DNA of 64,000 bases from assembly GCA_016722505.1 (NCBI GenBank), contig JADKJH010000002.1, positions 523,374 to 587,373 on the forward strand. The letters run 5' to 3'. Source of the DNA: Holophagaceae bacterium. Lineage in GTDB: Bacteria > Acidobacteriota > Holophagae > Holophagales > Holophagaceae. The number at the start of each line of letters is the position of its first letter. Within the stretch, counting starts at the first letter, position 1. Below, in pieces: positions 57,348 through 64,000 of the stretch. The translations under genes and the position numbers were made by a program. The notes beneath the pieces are model-generated. The model was not told the DNA's origin, searched no databases, and saw only the letters and a program-made list of their open reading frames with translations.

Positions 57348-57800
57348 GTGACTGATCCAAAGGTGGCCACGAAGGAACACGAAGCGACACGAAAAGCGCT
57401 GCTCAGAGAGGATTTGCCTTTTGCTGACGAGGTCTACCGGATCATAGGTGCCGCAATTCAGGTCCACGAGCGCCTTGGACCAGGATTTCTCGAAGCGGTC
57501 TACCAAGAGGCTCTAAGCATCGAGTTTGATCTGGCGAGCATTCCTTTCCAGGAGCAGGCTCGGCTTGGAATCCGTTACCGGGACAAATTCCTTAAACAGG
57601 AATACAAATGTGATTTTTTAGTGTTCGGCCAGATTCTCGTCGAGATCAAGGCATTAACAGTCCTCGGTAATCTTGAATTTGCCCAGATCCTGAACTATTT
57701 AGCTGCCACTCGGAAGCCTGTTGGCTTGATCCTAAATTTCGGACGTACTGGAAAACTGGAATGGAAACGCATGGCTGGCCCATCCCTGCTTACAACTTGA
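57348..57800 (+). CDS. GxxExxY family protein
   Basis: 150 residues from a GTG seven bases after purH. The name-giving motif is GPGFLEAVYQEALSIEF (G-x-x-E-x-x-Y), followed by FQEQARLGIRYRDKFL, YKCDFLVFGQILVEIKAL and LNYLAATRKPVGLILNFG, a restriction-endonuclease-like core (D ... E-x-K). Function unknown. Its first codons (ATKEHEATRK) are made of the left inverted repeat, and the matching right repeat lies just after the gene, so gene plus repeats look like one inserted unit. Confidence 0.85.
   Translation: MTDPKVATKEHEATRKALLREDLPFADEVYRIIGAAIQVHERLGPGFLEAVYQEALSIEFDLASIPFQEQARLGIRYRDKFLKQEYKCDFLVFGQILVEIKALTVLGNLEFAQILNYLAATRKPVGLILNFGRTGKLEWKRMAGPSLLTT
57367..57393 (+). repeat. Left inverted repeat of the GxxExxY unit
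   Basis: Three near-tandem CACGAAG-like units. It matches the reverse complement of 57814-57841 in 24 bases, with two substitutions, another mismatch and one single-base gap. Located inside the first codons of the gene. Confidence 0.85.
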
Positions 57801-57813
57801 TCGCTGTTTTATC

Positions 57814-57841
57814 TTCGTGTCACCTTCGTGCCCCTTCGTGG
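57814..57841 (-). repeat. Right inverted repeat of the GxxExxY unit
   Basis: Three TTCGTG units (TTCGTGTCACCTTCGTG followed by CCCCTTCGTGG). It ends 20 bases before the alaS start, so it lies in the alaS leader. Confidence 0.85.
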
Positions 57842-57861
57842 CTGAATTCTTGGAATGCCTC

Positions 57862-60564
57862 ATGAAAACTTCTGAACTCCGCCAACGCTTTCTCACTTAC
57901 TTCGAGAAGAACGGCCATCGCAAGGTGGCATCTTCTTCCGTGGTAGGCCCTGCTGATGATTTGACCGTTATGTGGACCAATTCTGGGATGATCCAGTTCA
58001 AGGATGTGTTCCTGGGCAAGGAAAACCGCGATTACACGCGGGCCACATCATCCCAGAAATGCCTTCGCGCCGGGGGTAAGCACAACGACTTGGATCAGGT
58101 GGGCTTCACAGCGCGGCACCACACTTTTTTTGAAATGCTCGGCAATTTTTCCTTCGGCGATTACTTCAAGGCCGACGCCATCCACTTTGCATGGGACCTG
58201 GTCACAGGGCCACTGGATGAAGGGAAGCTGGGCATAGACCCCTCCCGCCTCTGGGTCACGGTCTTCGAGGGCGCCGATGGAATACCCGCCGACCTGGAAG
58301 CCGAGGAACTCTGGAGGGCTGCAGGCGTGCCGCCTGAGCGCATCCGGCGCTACGGCAAGAAGGATAATTTCTGGCAAATGGGCGACACGGGGCCCTGTGG
58401 ACCTTGCTCGGAAATCTTCTATGACCGCGGCGAACACTATCCCGGCGACGCTGAACCCAACGGCGAAGGCGACCGCGTCATGGAGATCTGGAATCTGGTC
58501 TTCATGCAGTACGTACGCGATGCCCAAGGCAACCTGTCGCCCTTGCCCAAACCCAGCATCGATACCGGCATGGGCCTCGAACGCACTGCATCCATCCTGC
58601 AAGGCAAGGACAGCAACTACGAGATCGATCTATTCGAACCGATTTTCGAGGCCATCTGGCTCTCTATCGAGGATCCAAGTCTCCCAGCCGATGCCCATTC
58701 CCGCAACGAAGTCATCCAGGGCCGGATGAACACTGATCGGGCATTCCGTACTGCCTGCCAGGTCATTGCGGACCATATTCGTGCAGCTACCTTCATGACA
58801 TATGACGGAGTGGTCCCGAGCAATGAGGGACGTGGCTACGTGCTGCGCAAGATCGTCCGGCGCGCCCTCAGATTTGGGAAACGCATTGGAACAGCACCTG
58901 AATTCTTCGGTGACCTCGTGGAGTCAGTTTGCACCGCAATGGGTGATGCCTACCCAGAACTCAATGGAGAAAAGAAGCGAATCTATGATTCCTTGAATCG
59001 AGAAGAGAGACAGTTCTCCTTGACCCTTAACGCTGGCCTCAAACAGTTGGAATCTTGCGACGTGCGCAGCGGACGTCTGTCAGGCTCTGACATATTCAAG
59101 CTCTATGACACGTTTGGTTTCCCAGCGGATCTTGTGGAGGATTGGTGTCGAGAACGAGAATTACAATGTGACCTTGATGGCTTCCAAACGGCCTTAGCAG
59201 AACAGAAGGCGAAGGGCCGCGCCGGGATGAAATCGCATGACCAACGCCTTTCTGGTGATTTCGCAGTACTCGCAGACCTACCTATCACAGAGTTTTTGGG
59301 ATACGAAACCACCAAGGTTGAGGGTGCTAGAGTCATCGCTTTGTTCGATAGGAACCATAACCGCGTCCAACAGCTGACTGGTGATGGTTTTGTACTTCTC
59401 GACAAGACCCCGTTTTATGCAGAAAGCGGTGGGCAGGTTGGGGATAACGGGAGGCTGCATTGGGATTCCACCGCTGGCACCAGGAATCGGGAGTCCGCCA
59501 AAGTGACAAATTGCAAAGCCCCTGCTGCCAAACGACATATTCACGAAATTACAAACGTCACATCTGGTGGCCTCCGGGAAGGAACATCTGTGCTCGCTGA
59601 AGTTAATTACAAGCGGCGAGCCCGCATCCAGGCCCATCACACCGCCACCCACTTGCTCCATGCCGCGCTGCGGGAAGTCCTGGGCACCCATGTCAAACAG
59701 GCGGGTTCCGTTGTGGATGCGGACCGTCTACGGTTCGACTTCAACCATTTTGCGCCCATCGAGCCGGAGCAGATGGCGGAGATCGAGCGCTTGGTGAACG
59801 CGCAGACCCTGCTGGCCAAGGCCACCCACTTGGCCGAAATGCCCATTGATGAAGCCATCGCCACAGGTGCCATGGCTTTGTTCGGCGAGAAGTATGGCGA
59901 TCGCGTGCGTGTGATGTCAGTGCCGGGCTTCAGTGTCGAACTTTGTGGGGGCACACACGTCGCCAATACCGGCGAAATCGGACTGGTGAAAGTCACGAGC
60001 GAGAGCGCGGTGGCCAGCGGAGTGCGGCGCATTGAGGCCGTAGCGGGCGCGGCTACGTTGGAATTGCTGCAGCAGGATGAAGCGCTCATCACTTCCCTTT
60101 CCCGCCATGCCAATGCAGCCAGGGAATCCTTGGGAGCCTTGCTTCATGGCAAGGACGCTCACATCGCCCAACTAGAACGGGAATTGAAGGAAGCCAAGCT
60201 CAAAGCCGCCAGCGGCGGTGGAAGCGCCGAAAAGGTGGAGCAAGTAAATAACTTCACCGTCGTCACCGCCAGCGTGGATGGCCTTGAAGGTAATGCCTTG
60301 CGGGAATTGATGGACCAGGTCCGCACACGCCATCAGAGCGCCGTCATCGCCCTAGCTTCGAAAGTCGCCGAAGACAAACTGGCCATGCTCGTCTCCGTGT
60401 CTTCGGGGCTTACCGCCGACGCGGGCGCATTGTTGAAACTCATGGCACCGCACATTGACGGCCGCGGGGGTGGCAAGAAGGATCTGGCCCAGGGTGGCGG
60501 CACGAAACCAGGCGGCATTCCCGCGGCCTTCGATGCGCTAAAAGCTGCGCTGGTAGCGCTCTAG
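57862..60564 (+). CDS. alaS: Alanine-tRNA ligase
   Basis: 900 residues. Catalytic core (MKTSELRQRFLTYFEKNGHR, TSSQKCLRAGGKHNDLDQVG, FFEMLGNFSFGDYFK), tRNA-recognition region, editing domain (HTATHLLHAALREVLG; SVELCGGTHVANTGEIG with zinc Cys/His) and C-Ala domain ending in a Gly-rich GRGGGKKDLAQGGG. The ATG at 57862 fits the family start; the frame upstream of it belongs to the inverted repeat. The stretch of about 58740-59620 is much less GC-rich than the rest of the gene. Confidence 0.95.
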   Translation: MKTSELRQRFLTYFEKNGHRKVASSSVVGPADDLTVMWTNSGMIQFKDVFLGKENRDYTRATSSQKCLRAGGKHNDLDQVGFTARHHTFFEMLGNFSFGDYFKADAIHFAWDLVTGPLDEGKLGIDPSRLWVTVFEGADGIPADLEAEELWRAAGVPPERIRRYGKKDNFWQMGDTGPCGPCSEIFYDRGEHYPGDAEPNGEGDRVMEIWNLVFMQYVRDAQGNLSPLPKPSIDTGMGLERTASILQGKDSNYEIDLFEPIFEAIWLSIEDPSLPADAHSRNEVIQGRMNTDRAFRTACQVIADHIRAATFMTYDGVVPSNEGRGYVLRKIVRRALRFGKRIGTAPEFFGDLVESVCTAMGDAYPELNGEKKRIYDSLNREERQFSLTLNAGLKQLESCDVRSGRLSGSDIFKLYDTFGFPADLVEDWCRERELQCDLDGFQTALAEQKAKGRAGMKSHDQRLSGDFAVLADLPITEFLGYETTKVEGARVIALFDRNHNRVQQLTGDGFVLLDKTPFYAESGGQVGDNGRLHWDSTAGTRNRESAKVTNCKAPAAKRHIHEITNVTSGGLREGTSVLAEVNYKRRARIQAHHTATHLLHAALREVLGTHVKQAGSVVDADRLRFDFNHFAPIEPEQMAEIERLVNAQTLLAKATHLAEMPIDEAIATGAMALFGEKYGDRVRVMSVPGFSVELCGGTHVANTGEIGLVKVTSESAVASGVRRIEAVAGAATLELLQQDEALITSLSRHANAARESLGALLHGKDAHIAQLERELKEAKLKAASGGGSAEKVEQVNNFTVVTASVDGLEGNALRELMDQVRTRHQSAVIALASKVAEDKLAMLVSVSSGLTADAGALLKLMAPHIDGRGGGKKDLAQGGGTKPGGIPAAFDALKAALVAL

Positions 60565-60568
60565 ACTC

Positions 60569-61147
60569 ATGCTCCGCATCCCCTGGTGGCTGCCGGCCCT
60601 CGTCATCGGGGCCGCGCGGCTGCTTTGGCCGCAGCATTCATGGGCCGCCGTGCTGGCCTACCATCTCGTGTGCCTGATTGGTATCCGGGGGCCCATAAAA
60701 TTGGGACGGGTCGGCCGCGCCTGGATTCCGATCCTGGCGGCCTTCGCCCTGCTTCCGTTGATTCTGCTGATCCCGCCTTTGGCCTTGTTCCCAAGGGATC
60801 GCGTCGCGGATCTTCTGAGCCATTGGCCCGGCGGACTGGCGAGCTGGGCGATCTATTCTTTCATCTTCAACGTGACCATCGAGGAAGCCTTCTGGCGCGG
60901 CACTCTGGTCCGCGACAAGCCTTGGCCCGCCTACGTTCACGGGGCCGCCTTCGGGCTGCATCACTTCGTCGCGGGGTTCCTCCAGTTCGGATGGATGTGG
61001 GCTGTGCCCTCGTTCCTGCTGCCTGCGGCCGTCGGGACCTTGTGGGCGCAAAGCGTCCGTCGTTCGGGCGGCCTGGGAGTGGCGCTGCTCACCCATTTGT
61101 GGGCGGATGCAGCCCTGGTGCTGCTGGTGGCTGGACAGCTGCGGTAG
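60569..61147 (+). CDS. CPBP-type membrane protease
   Basis: 192 residues with about five or six helices and the CPBP motifs EEAFWRG, HGAAFGLHHF and THLWAD. Smaller than the family member at 44451-45827 and without its soluble part. It begins four bases after alaS. Confidence 0.8.
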   Translation: MLRIPWWLPALVIGAARLLWPQHSWAAVLAYHLVCLIGIRGPIKLGRVGRAWIPILAAFALLPLILLIPPLALFPRDRVADLLSHWPGGLASWAIYSFIFNVTIEEAFWRGTLVRDKPWPAYVHGAAFGLHHFVAGFLQFGWMWAVPSFLLPAAVGTLWAQSVRRSGGLGVALLTHLWADAALVLLVAGQLR

Positions 61148-61174
61148 TCTTTGGACCAGTCTCCAGGAGGGCCT

Positions 61175-62164
61175 ATGCGTCGTATCTTCATGATCACCGC
61201 CGCCAGTATTTCCCTGCTTGCTCAAATGCCTGCGACCCGCACCCAACGACCCGTGCACACCTTCTCCATCGTGGCGCGGGATCCGGTAACTGGTGACCTG
61301 GGCGTGGCGGTGCAGAGCCACTGGTTCAATGTGGGGAGCGGGGTGATCCACGCGGAGCCCGGAGTTGGAGCCGTGGCCACCCAGAGCATTCCAGATATCG
61401 CCTACGGCCCGCTTGGACTTCAATTGATGAAGGCTGGAAAGACCGCACCCGAGGCACTGAAGGCGTTGGTTTCCGTGGATGCCGAAGCCGCCGTGCGGCA
61501 GGTGGGCATGGTGGATGCACAAGGACGGGCTGCCTCCCACACCGGGGCTATGGATATTCCCGAGGCTGGAGGCATCGTGGGCGAAGGCTTCGCGGTGCAG
61601 GCCAACATGATGGGCAAGAACACGGTCTGGCCGGCCATGGCCAAGGCCTACCGTGATGCGCTCAAGGATTCCAAGCTCGATCTCGCAGACCGCCTGCTGG
61701 CAGCCCTTCGCGCGGCCCAAGCTGAAGGCGGAGATTTCCGCGGCATGCAGAGCGCGGCCATTCTCATCGTCAAAGGGAAGCCCTCGGGCCAGCCTTGGAA
61801 CGACAAGCTGTTCGATCTCCGCGTGGAGGACAACCCCGATCCCATCGCAGAATTATCGCGGCTGGTCCAGCTTCAACGGGCCTACCAGCTCATGAATGAA
61901 GGAGATGCATTTGTCTCCAAGAACCAATGGAAACAGGCCCTGGATGCCTATTCCAATGCCGCCAAACTGGCCCCGCAGATCGTGGAACTGCCCTACTGGC
62001 ATGCCGTGGCTTTGGTGAATGGTGGCCGAGTGCAGGAAGCGCTGCCCATCTTTAAAGAAGTATTCCGCCGCGAACCTAAGTGGCGCGATGCCGCGCGGCG
62101 CCTGGCCAAGGTGAAACAGCTTCCCAATGACGAAACCACCTTGCGTCTCATTGAGGCGCAGTGA
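61175..62164 (+). CDS. DUF1028 protein with TPR-like tail
   Basis: 329 residues from ATG 61175 after AGGAGG. Short signal-like N-terminus (MRRIFMITAASISLLAQ), then the DUF1028 Ntn-hydrolase-like domain (HTFSIVARDPVTGDLGVAVQS, GVGAVATQSIPDIAYGPLGL, QANMMGKNTVWPAM). A C-terminal pair of TPR-like helices (LMNEGDAFVSKNQWKQALDAYSNA) follows. Enzymatic activity of the family is unproven. Confidence 0.8.
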   Translation: MRRIFMITAASISLLAQMPATRTQRPVHTFSIVARDPVTGDLGVAVQSHWFNVGSGVIHAEPGVGAVATQSIPDIAYGPLGLQLMKAGKTAPEALKALVSVDAEAAVRQVGMVDAQGRAASHTGAMDIPEAGGIVGEGFAVQANMMGKNTVWPAMAKAYRDALKDSKLDLADRLLAALRAAQAEGGDFRGMQSAAILIVKGKPSGQPWNDKLFDLRVEDNPDPIAELSRLVQLQRAYQLMNEGDAFVSKNQWKQALDAYSNAAKLAPQIVELPYWHAVALVNGGRVQEALPIFKEVFRREPKWRDAARRLAKVKQLPNDETTLRLIEAQ

Positions 62165-62453
62165 AGCATTCCACTTCTTCCCACACTTCCCGTCTCACTG
62201 TGCAGCCAATCGGGAAGTGGGTCATAAAATCCTCTCGGAACCGCGCCGTGTGCTCCGATAGGTAGTTGTCTAGTTCCGTCCGGCTCGGGGCCTCGTAGCG
62301 GGTTCGGAATCGGGCAGGCGCTGCCTTCTCAAAGTGGATAGCAGTGAAACAACCCGTCGCCAGGATTTCTGGAATGTGCTTCCCGCGCATGTACTGCTCG
62401 AATGATTCGGTGAGACGTGCCTCCACGTCCACGGTCACTTCATAAACGGTCAC
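62148..62453 (-). CDS. DUF4286 family protein
   Basis: 101 residues from GTG 62453, five bases after AGGAG. It starts MTVYEVTVDVEARLTESFEQ and continues IPEILATGCFTAIHFEKA and RTRYEAPSRTELDNYLSEH, the pattern of this ferredoxin-fold-like family of unknown function. Its 3' end overlaps the end of the DUF1028 gene by 17 bases. Confidence 0.78.
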   Translation of the reverse strand: MTVYEVTVDVEARLTESFEQYMRGKHIPEILATGCFTAIHFEKAAPARFRTRYEAPSRTELDNYLSEHTARFREDFMTHFPIGCTVRREVWEEVECFTAPQ

Positions 62454-62454
62454 G

Positions 62455-62793
62455 TCATCTCCTGAAAGTGAAAAAGACCGCGCCCACAAGGCAGCAGGCG
62501 GCCCAGAGGTGGTTGATGGTCAGTTTCTCCCGCATGTACCAGACCGCGAAACCGGCGAAGACCAGGAGTGTGAGGACTTCTTGAATCACCTTCAGCTGAG
62601 GCAAGGTGTAGCGGCCATAACCCATGCGGTTCGCCGGAACCTGTAGGCAGTACTCGAAAAAGGCGATGCCCCAGCTCACCAGGATGGCCACGAGGAGCGG
62701 TGAATTCCGCTCGGTTTTGAGATGCCCATACCAGGCGAAGGTCATTGCGATATTGGAGAAGAACAGCAACAGAATAGGCAGCCAGGCTCGCAT
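62455..62793 (-). CDS. DUF486 / DMT-like small membrane protein
   Basis: 112 residues with four helices. It matches the DUF486 family (LLLFFSNIAMTFAWYGHLK, SWGIAFFEYCLQVPANRMGY, LKVIQEVLTLLVFAGFAVWY), a relative of drug/metabolite transporters. Role unknown. Close to the DUF4286 gene and 10 bases after rny, so probably one transcript. Confidence 0.85.
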   Translation of the reverse strand: MRAWLPILLLFFSNIAMTFAWYGHLKTERNSPLLVAILVSWGIAFFEYCLQVPANRMGYGRYTLPQLKVIQEVLTLLVFAGFAVWYMREKLTINHLWAACCLVGAVFFTFRR

Positions 62794-62802
62794 CAGAGCT
62801 TC

Positions 62803-64000
62803 CTATCTTGCGAATTCCGTCGCACGGGTCTCGCGCATGACCGTGACGCGGATCTGGCCGGGGTACTGCATTTCGGCCTCGATGCGCTTGCTCACATCCT
62901 TTGCGATCCAGAAGGCCTGGTCGTCGTTCACCTGGCCCGCGTCCACCATGATGCGGATCTCGCGTCCCGCCTGCATGGCGAAGCTTTTCTGCACTCCCTT
63001 GTAGCTGTTGGCGATGCCCTCGAGCTGCTCCAGCCGCTTGACGTAGGTCTCCATCATTTCGCGCCGGGCTCCGGGCCGCGCGGCGCTGAGCGCGTCTGCC
63101 GCCGTGATGAGCATGGCTTCGACCGTGCGCGGCTCGAAGTCGCCGTGGTGGCAGCTCATGGCGTGGATGACGTTTTCCTTTTCGCCGAACTTGCGGAGGA
63201 TCTCCATGCCGATCTCGATGTGCGTTCCTTCCACTTCGCGGTCGATGGCCTTGCCGATGTCGTGGAAAAGCCCAGCCCGCTTGGACAACCGGGCATCGCA
63301 ACCCATTTCGCCGGCCATGTATTCGGCGATGTGCGCGACTTCTTTCGTATGGTCCAGCACGTTCTGGCCATAGCTGGTGCGGTACTTGAGCCGCCCAAGG
63401 AGCTTGTGCAGCTTGGGGTGGACGTCCGGGAAACCCATCTCGATGGCCGCGGCCTCGCCGACTTCCTTCAAGTGCTGGTCCATGTCCAGCTTAGTTTTTT
63501 CGACCACTTCCTCGATGCGGGCGGGGTGGATCCGGCCGTCCGCCAGAAGTTTGAGGATGGCCTGTCGCGCCACCTCGCGGCGGATGGGATCGAAACTCGA
63601 CACCACGATGGTCTCGGGCGTGTCGTCCACGATCAGGTCGCAGCCCGTGGCTTTCTCGATCGCCCGGATATTGCGGCCTTCGCGGCCGATGATGCGGCCT
63701 TTCAGATCGTCGCTGGGTAGTTGGACGGAGCTCACGGCGGATTCGGAGACCACATCCGAAGCCACCCGCTGGATGGCCGCGCCGATGGTCCAGCGGGCCT
63801 TCTTCATGCCTTCTTCCTGGGCCTCTTCTTCGATTCGGCGGATCAGCTTGGCGGCATCCATCTTCGCCGTGTACTCCAATGATTCAATGATTTCCTTCTT
63901 GGCGTCCTCGCGGGTCAGGCCCGCCACTTCCTCCAGCTTTTTAGCCTGCGCTTCCACCAAAGCCTTGGCCTCGGCCGGCCTGCTGGGCCTGGAGTTTTCC
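62803..64000 (-). CDS. rny: Ribonuclease Y, N-terminus outside window
   Basis: C-terminal about 398 residues. Coiled-coil part, KH domain (GRIIGREGRNIRAIEKATG), HD domain (TSYGQNVLDHTKEVA ... GLFHDIGKAIDREVEGTH, with HD metal ligands) and the family's C-terminal domain ending VMRETRATEFAR. It starts mRNA decay by endonucleolytic cuts at the membrane. Near 63976 the coiled coil reads better if one G is removed (KLQAQQA joined to AEAKALVEAQ), so a one-base error is likely. The membrane anchor is off the edge. Confidence 0.93.
   Translation of the reverse strand, partial: ENSRPSRPAEAKALVEAQAKKLEEVAGLTREDAKKEIIESLEYTAKMDAAKLIRRIEEEAQEEGMKKARWTIGAAIQRVASDVVSESAVSSVQLPSDDLKGRIIGREGRNIRAIEKATGCDLIVDDTPETIVVSSFDPIRREVARQAILKLLADGRIHPARIEEVVEKTKLDMDQHLKEVGEAAAIEMGFPDVHPKLHKLLGRLKYRTSYGQNVLDHTKEVAHIAEYMAGEMGCDARLSKRAGLFHDIGKAIDREVEGTHIEIGMEILRKFGEKENVIHAMSCHHGDFEPRTVEAMLITAADALSAARPGARREMMETYVKRLEQLEGIANSYKGVQKSFAMQAGREIRIMVDAGQVNDDQAFWIAKDVSKRIEAEMQYPGQIRVTVMRETRATEFAR

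Overview
The window looks like chromosomal DNA of a GC-rich (about 60%) Gram-negative bacterium. The best guess is an acidobacterium of the Holophaga/Geothrix type. That guess is inference from gene content: lipid A-type acyltransferase and ADP-heptose genes, FadL-like and small beta-barrel outer membrane proteins, class II DAHP synthase, type III glutamine synthetase, a PEGA-domain Ser/Thr kinase, and a large inner-membrane multihaem cytochrome locus like those of metal-reducing bacteria. No rRNA gene is present to settle it.

Layout. Positions 1-21,530 hold the core translation/transcription block, almost all on the minus strand. In transcription order it reads tRNA-Tyr/Gly/Thr, tuf, rpmG, tRNA-Trp, secE, nusG, rplK, rplA, rplJ, rplL, rpoB, rpoC, pnp, an FmdB-like zinc ribbon gene, rpsL, rpsG, fusA, rpsJ and rplC (cut by the window edge). 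A plus-strand heptose-phosphate adenylyltransferase gene sits inside the block. Positions 21,700-31,500 hold rlmB, a FadL-like porin, glnN, nadA, a two-component pair and DAHP synthase.

Positions 31,500-42,700 are the most distinctive part. A minus-strand operon encodes a ferredoxin-type FeS subunit, an NrfD-like quinol-interacting subunit, a histidine kinase with two c-haem-type motifs in its periplasmic sensor, and a membrane-anchored receiver protein fused to a glycine-cleavage H-like domain that lacks the lipoyl lysine. Next to it are a monohaem cytochrome, a three-TM, six-haem NapC/NirT protein (ImcH-like) and two tandem proteins that each fuse 11 c-haem motifs to a b-type membrane domain (CbcL-like). 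By analogy with Geobacter this could be a redox-sensing quinol-oxidation module for extracellular electron transfer.

Positions 42,700-64,000 are mixed housekeeping and accessory DNA: a zincin, a thioesterase, CPBP proteases, an IS110 transposase embedded in structured repeats, a PEGA kinase, efp, rsgA, an LpxL-like acyltransferase, a YiiX-like hydrolase, a short nuoG, purH, a GxxExxY gene bounded by inverted repeats, alaS, a DUF1028 protein and RNase Y (cut by the window edge).

Two cross-cutting observations matter. First, a 97-bp hairpin-forming repeat occurs both beside the IS110 element and inside the 5' coding part of nadA. Second, single-base frame breaks occur in fusA, rpoB, glnN, the transposase and probably rny and fmdB. 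Since the first two are normally essential, many of these are probably assembly errors and should be checked before any biological reading.
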